A DNA stretch of 64,000 nt from Paludibacteraceae bacterium (GCA_017451525.1 JAFTOD010000004.1:62001-126000); one strand, 5' to 3'; counted from the stretch's first letter, positions 8,244-15,724 are shown. Program-made: numbers and translations. Notes: generated by a model from the letters alone, not told the origin.

Positions 8244-9132
8244 ATAGTGCCCAAAATGATTTAGACTTCCAGTCCGTAGGAAAGCCCATTGCTGCAATGT
8301 CAACTTGTGGAAACTCCTCCAATAATTTCGATAAACGCTTTGCAAATGTGGTTGCTGGGTTTACTGTTTTCAAAAGATATTGCATGATTGCCAATATGTA
8401 ATACAAGCGATTATTTGCTACGGGTGTATCAATAAAAGCATTTGTTGTTTTGCGAGGGAATAGCGGCTGTATGCGGAGCATACGATTCCATAGGCGACTA
8501 TGGTGCGCACAGATATTACGAACATAGACAATGCTATGCAGCCACGATTCGAACACACTATCACTAACCCCATAGAAATTAGCAATCTTTCGTTTGGATG
8601 TGCCTGGTTTTAGCAATTTATAGAGCATAGACAATGTTCCAAATGAGGTGACTTCCATAGTCATCCATGCAGGTGGGAAAGGATTGTTGTAATTGGTTTT
8701 GAATCGAAGTATTTGGTCATCGTCGCTACGCTCAAGTTCCGCTTTGAGATTGGCTAAAGTATTAGCATGGCGATTAGAATTGTGGAAGTGACTATTTTCT
8801 GCAAACCAATAAATGCCTGTATCTTGCGCTAAGATATAAGCCATTTGTGTGCGGATGGACACTTCAATTTTTTCTAATTCAGAAGCTATGAGTTTGCGCA
8901 GACGGCTATCAAACTTATAGAGGTTGTAGGCTTGTTCAAAAGTGGTTCCAGATTTGAAGATGTGGCTTACCTTATCGCTCATGAGAGGCATAAGGTAACT
9001 TTTCAGTCTGAAATAACTGATGTGTTGCAGTGTATGGAGTGCCTTTTGCTTGTTTTGAAAGGTCAATCCATTTGCCTCCAACAATTGTACTTGTTGGTTG
9101 AAATCTAGAGGTTTATCGGTGTAATTCTTCAT
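8242..9132 (-). CDS. Abi_2/AbiF-family HEPN protein (abortive infection toxin)
   Basis: A 296-residue protein of the Abi_2 family (AbiD/AbiF), the group thought to include the ancestors of the Cas13 HEPN nucleases. The N-terminus (DKPLDFNQQVQLLEANGLTF) and the HISYFRLKSYLMPL segment are typical. The HEPN catalytic motif R-X4-H is intact as RNICAH (Arg205, His210) inside VRNICAHHSRLWNR. The C-terminus (LSKLLEEFPQVDIAAMGFP) ends as in full-length relatives. The expected activity is RNA cleavage that arrests the cell on phage infection. Its promoter lies 64-95 bases upstream and the interval is filled by a hairpin followed by a T-run (see ncRNA). No protein antitoxin gene is adjacent. Confidence 0.85.
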   Translation of the reverse strand: MKNYTDKPLDFNQQVQLLEANGLTFQNKQKALHTLQHISYFRLKSYLMPLMSDKVSHIFKSGTTFEQAYNLYKFDSRLRKLIASELEKIEVSIRTQMAYILAQDTGIYWFAENSHFHNSNRHANTLANLKAELERSDDDQILRFKTNYNNPFPPAWMTMEVTSFGTLSMLYKLLKPGTSKRKIANFYGVSDSVFESWLHSIVYVRNICAHHSRLWNRMLRIQPLFPRKTTNAFIDTPVANNRLYYILAIMQYLLKTVNPATTFAKRLSKLLEEFPQVDIAAMGFPTDWKSKSFWAL

Positions 9133-9138
9133 AATAAT

Positions 9139-9190
9139 AAAAAAAGACTTACCCTAAGCGCGCTGATCTACGGGAAGCGGGGTAAGTTTG
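9139..9190 (-). ncRNA. Hairpin RNA preceding the HEPN gene, candidate RNA antitoxin/guide-like partner
   Basis: Between the promoter and the Abi start lies an almost perfectly self-contained RNA of about 50 nt. Outer helix: ACTTACCC (9187-9180) with GGGTAAGT (9154-9147), 8 bp. Inner helix: CGCT (9179-9176) with AGCG (9164-9161), loop of 11 nt. The outer helix is followed directly by a run of seven T (9145-9139), so the RNA should end as by intrinsic termination six bases before the HEPN start codon. AbiF-type HEPN toxins are reported to pair with small upstream RNAs that act as antitoxins; this arrangement fits. The transcript start near 9190 is inferred from the promoter. Confidence 0.7.
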
Positions 9191-9195
9191 TTGGT

Positions 9196-9227
9196 GCAAA
9201 GGTACTGCTTTTATTTGAATTGACCAA
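9196..9227 (-). promoter_or_regulatory. Promoter of the hairpin RNA and HEPN gene
   Basis: Minus strand: TTG (9227-9225), 20-base spacer, TACCTTTGC (9204-9196). Transcription would begin about 60 bases before the HEPN start and read first through the hairpin RNA. Confidence 0.85.
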
Positions 9228-9284
9228 ATAATTTATAAGAAAATAGTGATTTTTTTGAAAAACAGTGTATTTTCTTACATTTTA

Positions 9285-9360
9285 GAATAAAAAACTCTCT
9301 ACGGATGGGATAGAAGTACTACAAGTTTCAGGCCCATAGGAGAACTATGGGCATTCGGTG
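9285..9360. repeat. Dispersed repeat, copy R2
   Basis: Partner of R1 (7576-7669). This copy carries a perfect 8-bp hairpin, GCCCATAG / CTATGGGC with loop GAGAA (9332-9352). It lies just upstream of the HEPN promoter, so R1 and R2 bracket the HEPN module in the same orientation. Confidence 0.55.
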
Positions 9361-9687
9361 GATGTCAGTATTATAGGGACGCTGAGTACTCAACGTTTTT
9401 ATGTACAATATAGTAGTAATGGTTAAAAATATTAATAAAGCCATATGAACACTTCGTTCTTCTTTTTTGTTTATAATTCGTTCTTCATTTCACTATAGAA
9501 AAAGTAAAAACACCGCAGAAACAACCACGATTAGGATTAGCTTCCGTAGTAAAGAAAAAGACCTAATATATTAGGTCTTTCTTTAAAGGGTTAATAACTT
9601 GCAATAATATTGCATTCATTTCTCCTACGTAACACTATCCTTCAGTGTCATCCATTATAATTCTTTTCATAATTAATAAATTTTTTC
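9361..9687. other. Intergenic stretch with one strong palindrome
   Basis: No gene seen. At 9557-9584 an uninterrupted palindrome, AAAGACCTAATATATTAGGTC plus TTT, could act as a terminator in either direction. Two copies of TTCGTTCTTC lie near 9440-9490. The rest is AT-rich and unremarkable. Confidence 0.4.
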
Positions 9688-10611
9688 TTATTTATTCTTT
9701 TGCAAAGCCATTATAAAACCTTGCTTAGGTAATAAGATACCTCTATAACGTTTTGATATTTTGTTACTTTTTTGTGGACCTACATCTTCAAAATTCTCAC
9801 GTGTTCCCCTAGATTCAAATTGAATATGTATATTCTCTGGGACATCATACTCCACTCTACAATTTTTAACAATATACTTAGCTCTAAATCCTTTGCAATG
9901 ATCCTCCTTAATGTTTAGAGTCTTCTCTACGTGATATTCAATATGATATTCCTTACTTCCAGATAAGGGAATATTGCGTTTCTCACAACGTTCTCCATTT
10001 TCTATCAAAATTTCAGGTTCAATAATATTTGTCAACTCCTTTTTATTAACCTTAAAAGACTTCATTTTGGAACTAGCTTCATGTTCCGCGTTATTACCAA
10101 CCTTAAACCATATCTTTAATGGGTATATAAATTCTCCTTCTGTATCTGCTATCAAATCGAATGATACTGTATCCGTTACTTTGACTATATCATTTTCTTC
10201 ATCCACCCAACTCATTGAAGAAATCATTTCATAATCATTGTAATAACTCACCTCATCAGTCGGAAAATAGGAATTTATTAAATCCAAAAAGTCTTCATGG
10301 ATATTAGGGAACTTATTTTCAAACATTTGTTTGGATGTGATTTTCCAATATTTAAAAATTTCCTTTTGATTTGCAAGGAATTCTTTGCCATATACAACAT
10401 TTTGGATTGCTTGTTGGAAAATAGATAAAAAATGTTCTCCATTTGAAAGAAAACCTAATACTACCCCAACAATAAGGATATTTCCCGCTTGAAAACAAAA
10501 ATCATGCCATCCCCCTGTTTTCACAACAAAAAACCCAAAAATATACGCTACTATTCCCAAAGACAAAGAAATCAGTAGCCATGTAAGTCGCTGCTTAAAA
10601 AAGTCGGACAA
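9688..10611 (-). CDS. Two-helix membrane protein with cytoplasmic domain, unrecognised
   Basis: A 307-residue protein I do not recognise. Two membrane helices lie near the N-terminus (about residues 10-29 and 40-57), followed by a soluble region of 240 residues with many short hydrophobic strands (for example YPLKIWFKV, IQFESRG, GILLPKQGFIMAL) and alternating charges, suggesting a beta-rich domain, probably cytoplasmic. It has no signal peptide cleavage site. The gene is clearly more AT-rich than its neighbours, has its own promoter and stands alone in the accessory stretch between the HEPN module and the polysaccharide operon. A two-helix anchor plus sensor domain is common among anti-phage membrane effectors, but that is only a guess from context. 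Confidence 0.6.
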   Translation of the reverse strand: MSDFFKQRLTWLLISLSLGIVAYIFGFFVVKTGGWHDFCFQAGNILIVGVVLGFLSNGEHFLSIFQQAIQNVVYGKEFLANQKEIFKYWKITSKQMFENKFPNIHEDFLDLINSYFPTDEVSYYNDYEMISSMSWVDEENDIVKVTDTVSFDLIADTEGEFIYPLKIWFKVGNNAEHEASSKMKSFKVNKKELTNIIEPEILIENGERCEKRNIPLSGSKEYHIEYHVEKTLNIKEDHCKGFRAKYIVKNCRVEYDVPENIHIQFESRGTRENFEDVGPQKSNKISKRYRGILLPKQGFIMALQKNK

Positions 10612-10994
10612 TGTTTTTTTTAAACCATTTATTCATGCTATGAATGATATTTTTCATGCAAAGGTACTACTTTTTTTTGAATTGAACAAATATTATTTCA
10701 TTTTTTTGAAAAAATAATGATTTTATCAATATAATTCATATAATAACATCTAAGATAAACAATGCTATCAAGAATTTTTATATGACAATCATGTTTATTT
10801 TTAACTAACAATAATCGTACAATTAATAACTCAACATGAATTACTATCACCAGCTTTTTTCTTTAATTAATTCTCTTCAAAAAACATGCCAAAAGGAGTA
10901 CAATGTCATATGTCTTTAAAAATATTTAAACTAAATTGCATCATTAATTACTTATTCTATCTATATCTATAACAAGCTTTTTTACCATTTATAT
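10612..10994. other. AT-rich intergenic region with one promoter
   Basis: Apart from the promoter of the preceding gene (10658-10689) I see nothing in this stretch: no open frame with family features, no strong hairpin and no repeat. It separates the AT-rich accessory gene from the UDP-galactopyranose mutase gene, whose 3' end faces it. Confidence 0.4.
10658..10689 (-). promoter_or_regulatory. Promoter of the two-helix membrane protein gene
   Basis: Minus strand: TTG (10689-10687), 20-base spacer, TACCTTTGC (10666-10658), 47 bases upstream of the start codon. Confidence 0.82.
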
Positions 10995-12119
10995 CTAAAC
11001 ACTTAATGTCATAACTTTTTCTATAATTGGTGCCATGTCGTAGTACTTGTATTCTGCTAGGCGACCGCCGAAGATAACATTTGTTTCTTGGTCGGCGAGT
11101 TGCTTGTATTGCTCGTAGAGCGCGGAGTTCTTATCATCGTTGATGGGATAAAAAGGCTCCATCCCATCTTGCCACTCGGTGCTATACTCGCGGCTGATGA
11201 TAGTTTTAGGGTTGTCGTAAACCGCTTGACCAAACGACTCAAAATGTTTATGCTCAATCACTCGTGTATAAGGTGTTTCACGGTCGGTATAGTTAATAAC
11301 AGCATTGCCCTGATAGTTTGCAGTATCTATCGTTTCCGTCTCAAAACGCACAGTGCGGTAATCCAATTTGCCAAAGCAATAGTTGTAATACTCATCAATT
11401 TTACCAGTAAAGACAATCTTATCAGCGACAGCTTCCCATTTCTCACGATCGGCAAAGAAATCGGTATTCACCTGTGTGTCCACTCCCTCTAGCAAACCTT
11501 CAATTAGTCGGTTATATCCACCTATAGGTATTCCTTGGTAGGCATCGTTGAAGTAGTTGTTGTTATACACCATACGTACTGGCAGACGGCGGATAATGAA
11601 CGCTGGTAGCTCGGCACATGGGCGTCCCCATTGCTTCTCGGTATAGCCCTTGATGAGCTTTTCGTAGATATCCCGTCCTACTAGACAAAGCGCCTGTTCC
11701 TCTAGGTTCTGCGGTTCACGCCCATTGAGCGCGGCTAGAGCGGCTGCTCGCTGCTCGGCAATCTTGGCTTCTGCCTCGGCAGGCGTAACGACACCCCACA
11801 TTTGGTGGAAGGTATTCATATTAAATGGCAGGTTGTACAATTCGCCTTTATAGTTCGCTACTGGGCAATTGGTATAGCGATTGAAAGGCACGATGCCATT
11901 CACAAAGTCCCAGACTTGTTTATTATTGGTATGGAAGATATGAGCACCATACTTATGTACATTAATGCCCTCTACTTGTTCGCAATATACATTTCCACCT
12001 AAATGTGGGCGTTTGTCAATCACAAGACATGTCCTACCTGCCTGCTTGGCGCGGTAAGCAAAAGTAGCTCCGAACAAACCAGAGCCAACGATGAGATAAT
12101 CGTAATGGTTAGTTAACAT
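10995..12119 (-). CDS. glf: UDP-galactopyranose mutase
   Basis: A 374-residue flavoenzyme that converts UDP-galactopyranose to UDP-galactofuranose, the donor for galactofuranose in surface polysaccharides. The FAD-binding N-terminus reads LIVGSGLFGATFAYRA, followed by DKRPHLGGNVYCE, and the GLF core is present (KYGAHIFHTNNKQVWDFV, KGYTEKQWGR, IPIGGYNRLIEGLL). The C-terminus (VIFGGRLAEYKYYDM) is also typical. Full length. It is the last gene of the gtrA operon and overlaps the preceding GT-C gene by 11 bases. It predicts galactofuranose in the glycan made by this operon. Confidence 0.95.
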   Translation of the reverse strand: MLTNHYDYLIVGSGLFGATFAYRAKQAGRTCLVIDKRPHLGGNVYCEQVEGINVHKYGAHIFHTNNKQVWDFVNGIVPFNRYTNCPVANYKGELYNLPFNMNTFHQMWGVVTPAEAEAKIAEQRAAALAALNGREPQNLEEQALCLVGRDIYEKLIKGYTEKQWGRPCAELPAFIIRRLPVRMVYNNNYFNDAYQGIPIGGYNRLIEGLLEGVDTQVNTDFFADREKWEAVADKIVFTGKIDEYYNYCFGKLDYRTVRFETETIDTANYQGNAVINYTDRETPYTRVIEHKHFESFGQAVYDNPKTIISREYSTEWQDGMEPFYPINDDKNSALYEQYKQLADQETNVIFGGRLAEYKYYDMAPIIEKVMTLSV

Positions 12120-13656
12120 TTTCTTTTCTCTTGTATAAATCTATATTACAAATCGTAGAATCCGTCTTTGCCACCAAATCATACCTCTCATATAGAATAT
12201 GGTCCGATTTTTCTCTTGGATCTTTTCTATCTTTAATATGAACTTTGATTACCCATAATGGATTATAGTCTGCAATATTGTCCTTTTGATGTAACTCATT
12301 ACTTTGACCACATGTAATCTTATTACATTGTACAATTCCATTGTTCCATAATATAGGAAAACATGCCAACATACTTGCACCACATCTGTTATTCTCATAA
12401 TCTTTACTTGGAACAGCCCAAAATAAATTGTAATTCCAAATAGAATCTCTTTCAGACATCGGTACGTTGGATAATAATTGTTTTACTTCTGAATAAAATC
12501 TCTTTGCGGAAGGTTCTCCACTTGCTAATACTTTGATATTGCTAATCGTCGCACCTTTTGCAACTTTTAAAATTGGACGTTTTTCGAATTGAGGCAAAAA
12601 GAACAAAATGAATGTACATATAATCAATAATACCTTATCTTTTGTCAAAAACAGAGCTATTATATAGAGCATAAACATAGGAACTAAAACAACGTAGTAA
12701 TATATAAATCCTACATGGAATGTTCCCATGAATGTTAATTGAAGTATGATTAGTGGAATAGTTATCCACAACACCTGTTTATATTCTGTTTTATATAACA
12801 TTCCCCACATAGCGGCAAAAAACAGTACATGAACTAATTTATGGGTACTAAACATTGAGCGAATTAACTTAAATATTCCGCCCGAATATGTCATATTAAA
12901 TCCTATCAAACCATACCAGAATTCACCTAAAGCATTATGATATATAAAATATCCAAATATTGGTATGGTAACAATAATAAATCCTACTAGAAACATTCCA
13001 ATATTGTACATTGCATTTTTATAATGTTTGTTATAAAAAAGATAGATTACTACTCCACCCATTATACCTGCAAATTGTGCAAAGGCATCATTGGGACGTA
13101 TAAAGAATGCAAGACCAAAGCACAAACCATAAATTAAACTATAAGATAATGGATGTGGTTGTGCTGGCGATTGGATTATATATTTCAAAATATAGTACGT
13201 TGATATTGCAAAAAATAGCAACATCCAACTTTCACATTTATTACCTTCACATATTATTCCACTATAGATATACAACGTTACTAAAAGTGTAACAAAAGAT
13301 AAAGTATTATTGAGGAAAAGTTTGGATGTTTTGAATAAATAGAGTAATGTAACAAATAGCGCAATCACTTGCAAACAGAAAATACCAACACGACCTGGTA
13401 TCAGCCATTGACCTAATGCCTGAATAAAATAAATAATTGGACCTTTATGATCAAATATATCTACATAGGGGATTTTGCCTTGTAAAATAGCTAGACCCAT
13501 TGTCTTAAAAACCGCACTATCTACCGCATCATTTATATACAATGGGGAAGTAGAATAAGAGTACAATAGTAGGAATCCTACTGAAATTGGCAAAAATAAC
13601 AATACAAAATATTTGTTGCCACAAATTTTCTCTAATGCTTGATAAAATTCTTTCAT
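12109..13656 (-). CDS. GT-C type membrane glycosyltransferase (GT39-like)
   Basis: A 515-residue integral membrane protein with about ten or more hydrophobic helices in residues 15-350 and a soluble C-terminal ~160 residues. The first extracytoplasmic loop holds ILQGKIPYVDIFDHKGP, the acidic/basic signature I associate with GT39-like (PMT_2) transferases of Bacteroidales, which use lipid-linked sugars at the outer face of the membrane. It lies between GT2 (8 bases upstream) and glf (11-base overlap), exactly where a transferase using a polyprenyl-phosphate sugar would be expected. Acceptor and sugar are unknown. The coding region is more AT-rich than glf. Confidence 0.7.
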   Translation of the reverse strand: MKEFYQALEKICGNKYFVLLFLPISVGFLLLYSYSTSPLYINDAVDSAVFKTMGLAILQGKIPYVDIFDHKGPIIYFIQALGQWLIPGRVGIFCLQVIALFVTLLYLFKTSKLFLNNTLSFVTLLVTLYIYSGIICEGNKCESWMLLFFAISTYYILKYIIQSPAQPHPLSYSLIYGLCFGLAFFIRPNDAFAQFAGIMGGVVIYLFYNKHYKNAMYNIGMFLVGFIIVTIPIFGYFIYHNALGEFWYGLIGFNMTYSGGIFKLIRSMFSTHKLVHVLFFAAMWGMLYKTEYKQVLWITIPLIILQLTFMGTFHVGFIYYYVVLVPMFMLYIIALFLTKDKVLLIICTFILFFLPQFEKRPILKVAKGATISNIKVLASGEPSAKRFYSEVKQLLSNVPMSERDSIWNYNLFWAVPSKDYENNRCGASMLACFPILWNNGIVQCNKITCGQSNELHQKDNIADYNPLWVIKVHIKDRKDPREKSDHILYERYDLVAKTDSTICNIDLYKRKENVN

Positions 13657-13664
13657 CTTTTCTT

Positions 13665-14384
13665 TTATTTCAAATTCTTATTTATCATTCTAAAATCACC
13701 TAATGCTTTAACTCCTATCTTGAATATGCGCTTCATATTGATTGAGTTCACGCCGCCTTGACGGGAACGGAATGTAATAGGATACCAAGCAATCTTCTCT
13801 TTCATTTTGACTGCGATAGCAGATACCGCCACATTCGCCAAGAAGAAATCTTCTGGGATAAGTTGCATAATCGCTTGCAGATGAGCTGCATTCATCAATC
13901 GGAATGGTGTGTTTGCATCTTTAACCCATACGCCAAACATTAGCCAAACTACCCAGCGCAATACTTTCGTTACAAATACACGACTTGCACCGTCTTCTCT
14001 ACCACCGCGTGTACCTATCTGAAAATCATACTCATGGCGATGTTCCCATAGTTGCCAAAACTCTTCTGGTAATGTTTGTCCATCACTATCTGTTTGGAAG
14101 ACAAAATTTGCACCCTCTTTGATTGCATAGCGATATAGATATAGTACTGTTGCGCCATGTCCCGAATTAGGTTTATCAATTGGAAGCAAGTAAGGATATT
14201 GGTTACATAGACCTTGCATAATAGCAAAGGTGTTGTCCTTGCTACCATCGTTAGCAATAACTAATTTTGCCTCATTGCCTTCTTTGTTGATTCGTTCACA
14301 GACAGGATGCCATTGTTGAATCACCTCTTGGATGTTTGCTTCTTCATTGTAAGCTGGCATCACAATATAGAGTGTGTCTTTCAT
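13665..14384 (-). CDS. Family 2 glycosyltransferase (polyprenyl-phosphate sugar synthase type)
   Basis: A 239-residue GT-A fold transferase. The nucleotide-sugar site is seen in VMPAYNEEANIQEVI (N-terminus), ANDGSKDNT and the metal-binding QTDSDGQT (about residue 98). Length and the absence of C-terminal membrane helices fit a dolichol-phosphate mannosyltransferase-like enzyme that loads a sugar on undecaprenyl phosphate. Its start overlaps the gtrA stop (ATGA). GtrA, GT2 and GT-C next to each other form the classic three-part module: flippase-like protein, lipid-sugar synthase and extracytoplasmic transferase. Confidence 0.88.
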   Translation of the reverse strand: MKDTLYIVMPAYNEEANIQEVIQQWHPVCERINKEGNEAKLVIANDGSKDNTFAIMQGLCNQYPYLLPIDKPNSGHGATVLYLYRYAIKEGANFVFQTDSDGQTLPEEFWQLWEHRHEYDFQIGTRGGREDGASRVFVTKVLRWVVWLMFGVWVKDANTPFRLMNAAHLQAIMQLIPEDFFLANVAVSAIAVKMKEKIAWYPITFRSRQGGVNSINMKRIFKIGVKALGDFRMINKNLK

Positions 14385-14791
14385 GATTGTTTGGTTTTGA
14401 AAGTGATATATTTATTTAGTACAAATTGTATCAGAGCAACAACTACTACGGAGATGAGTTTGCACAATAACTCATTCCATCCGCCAATAGTCACCATCAC
14501 ATATAACATTAACTCGCTAATTCCTAAGCCAATTAAACCTACCACATAAAAGGAGACAAAACGTTGGGGAGTTTTATCCTTGACTTTGAAATTGAATGTG
14601 CGATTGAGCAAAAAGCTACATATAATACCGCAATGAATACTAATCACATTCGCCCATAGATATGGGAGAACCGCAAAATGGCATAGTAAGGTATAAATAC
14701 CAAAATCCAATGTAGCACAAAAGCCACCGATGATTCCATACAAGATGAGATGACGGAATTTGTAGTAGAGATATTTGATTGTCTGTTTCAT
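14381..14791 (-). CDS. GtrA family membrane protein
   Basis: A small four-helix membrane protein of the GtrA family (136 residues from the ATG at 14791). GtrA proteins are thought to flip polyprenyl-phosphate sugars. The segment LILYGIIGGFCATLDFGIYTLL and the ending FVLNKYITFK are typical. The frame also offers an ATG at 14812, but that codon overlaps the T-run of the leader terminator, so I prefer 14791, which gives the usual short N-terminus. It overlaps GT2 by four bases and is the first gene after the structured leader RNA. Confidence 0.85.
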   Translation of the reverse strand: MKQTIKYLYYKFRHLILYGIIGGFCATLDFGIYTLLCHFAVLPYLWANVISIHCGIICSFLLNRTFNFKVKDKTPQRFVSFYVVGLIGLGISELMLYVMVTIGGWNELLCKLISVVVVALIQFVLNKYITFKTKQS

Positions 14792-14812
14792 GTCAGTGTT
14801 TTTTACCGACAT

Positions 14813-14847
14813 AAAAAAAGCGTGAAACTTGCCTTTGCCAGTTCCAC
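14813..14847 (-). terminator. Intrinsic terminator at the end of the leader RNA
   Basis: Hairpin of GTGGAACT with AGTTTCAC (one G-U pair) followed by seven T on the minus strand. It ends about 20 bases before the chosen gtrA start, so expression of the operon should need readthrough or antitermination. Confidence 0.75.
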
Positions 14848-15156
14848 TCTTAGAGGCTGTCGCATTGCCTTGTATCTTAGAACCGACAACGCGAAGCCCA
14901 CGCCGAATATAAATAATACTCTCGTGCTATATCATAGTTAAGGTACGCGTGTGCGTAATACATATATACACAAATGGCGTACCAAATAGGCACAAGAGGG
15001 ATAATCTATATCCCGTAGGGCATCTATCGTTGCTAAGTCCTGAAGATACTTTGAAACTGCGACATTTCTAAGAGTCAGAACAGAGCGTAATAAACGCCTT
15101 TTATTATGTCTGCTACCCTCCGCCGATGATGTACAGACATCCCTCGGCGCAGGTTC
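14813..15156 (-). ncRNA. Structured ~340-nt RNA upstream of the polysaccharide operon (unclassified)
   Basis: On the minus strand a promoter (15193-15162) is followed by a gene-free transcript rich in helices: CGCCGA/TCGGCG (15149-15121); CAGA..TAATAAA/TTTATTA..TCTG (15112-15081); GGGATA/TATCCC near 15018-15000; GGTACGC/GCGTACC near 14980-14940. A long-range helix joins 15075-15058 to 14864-14846: ACTCTTAGA and TGTCGCA pair with TGCGACA and TCTAAGAGT, 16 bp in all. It ends in a hairpin (GTGGAACT/AGTTTCAC, 14847-14822) and a T-run at 14819-14813. It is not tmRNA, RNase P or SRP RNA by their hallmarks. It could be an independent RNA or a leader that controls gtrA by termination, since gtrA starts just past the terminator. 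Confidence 0.72.
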
Positions 15157-15161
15157 ACGGT

Positions 15162-15193
15162 GCAAAGGTAGTGAATTATTTTGAATTGAGCAA
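15162..15193 (-). promoter_or_regulatory. Promoter of the structured leader RNA / gtrA operon
   Basis: Minus strand: TTG (15193-15191), exactly 20 bases, TACCTTTGC (15170-15162). The only recognisable promoter for gtrA-GT2-GT-C-glf. Confidence 0.87.
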
Positions 15194-15245
15194 GAAAAAA
15201 TGCTTTTTGGGGGTGTTTTTTCTGGTGTAGGGTGTAGAGTGTAGA

Positions 15246-15329
15246 GGCACAGAGTGCCAGTTTAGAGGACGGCGCAAAGCGCCTACAGTTTAGAGTTTAA
15301 AGGCATGCAGTGCCCGAATGCCATTCGGG
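15246..15329. repeat. Row of short hairpins (GGCAC, GGCGC, GGCA, CCCGAAT types)
   Basis: Four small hairpins follow each other: GGCAC-AGA-GTGCC (15246-15258), GGCGC-AAA-GCGCC (15271-15283), GGCA-TGCAG-TGCC (15302-15314) and CCCGAAT-GCC-ATTCGGG (15313-15329). They are separated by AGTTTAGAG-like spacers. The second unit, with its flanks (15260-15295), recurs at 15778-15813. The last hairpin recurs with another loop at 54020-54036. No open frame with family features. Confidence 0.6.
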
Positions 15330-15353
15330 ATTAACAAACAAAGAAAGGAAACA

Positions 15354-15404
15354 TTTTTAGGAAATTAGTCAACCTTTTTAGGAATGGGGACAACTTTTTT
15401 AGGA
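15354..15404. repeat. Three tandem units with 21-bp period
   Basis: TTTTTAGGA occurs at 15354, 15375 and 15396, exactly 21 bases apart, with similar surrounding bases. No coding or regulatory role can be assigned. Confidence 0.6.
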
Positions 15405-15669
15405 AGCAATATTCCAATACTTCATACAATTGGCGGTCGTGCCTACCCTGTACGGCACTACCCTTTAGCCATACGGCTGCGTACCCGCGAGGAGTACGCC
15501 ATTCTATGTATTGCGCTCAATCCTCAAAGTGGGGACTTTTCGGGCGCAATACTCGAAGTGCCATTCAAGGCACTTCTTCACGGTCGTCTCTCGGAGTTCT
15601 CTCGGTGGAATTAGGGTTGGTATAAGAGAAGTAAAAGAGACGGCAATCTTAATAAACCGCACATTTTGT
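15405..15669. other. Gene-free stretch between repeats
   Basis: Short open frames occur but none shows family features, a promoter or a plausible composition. Nothing else recognisable. Possibly the decayed remains of a gene. Confidence 0.3.
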
Positions 15670-15724
15670 AATTTGGCCTTCTTTGGTTCATCCTAGGTTC
15701 GTCTTTGGTTCGTCCTTGGTCTTT
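15670..15724. repeat. 11-bp-period tandem repeat, locus D
   Basis: Five imperfect 11-base units in a row; the clearest are CTTTGGTTCAT (15681), CCTAGGTTCGT (15692) and CTTTGGTTCGT (15703). The period is the same as at 23171, 53941 and 62489, while the unit sequence differs. This is the weakest of the four loci and lacks the TTAATAA-type flank. Confidence 0.55.

Noticed and set aside
8244..8345. N-terminal extension of the pseudogene frame into the HEPN gene
   Set aside because: This part is only the open reading phase opposite the conserved end of the Abi protein and has no similarity to the regulator.
14813..15156. Leader RNA as tmRNA, RNase P RNA or SRP RNA
   Set aside because: No tRNA-like ends or TTCGA arm, no RNase P P4 core motifs, no SRP GGAA-tetraloop helix, and the position before gtrA is unusual for any of them.
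14938..15165. 75-codon minus-strand frame inside the leader RNA
   Set aside because: It lies across the paired arms of several hairpins, starts too close to the promoter, and its composition is unlike the genes nearby. The helices explain the sequence better.
15384..15614. 76-codon plus-strand frame in the repeat region
   Set aside because: No promoter, no domain; the surrounding bases are repeats and the product has an irregular composition.
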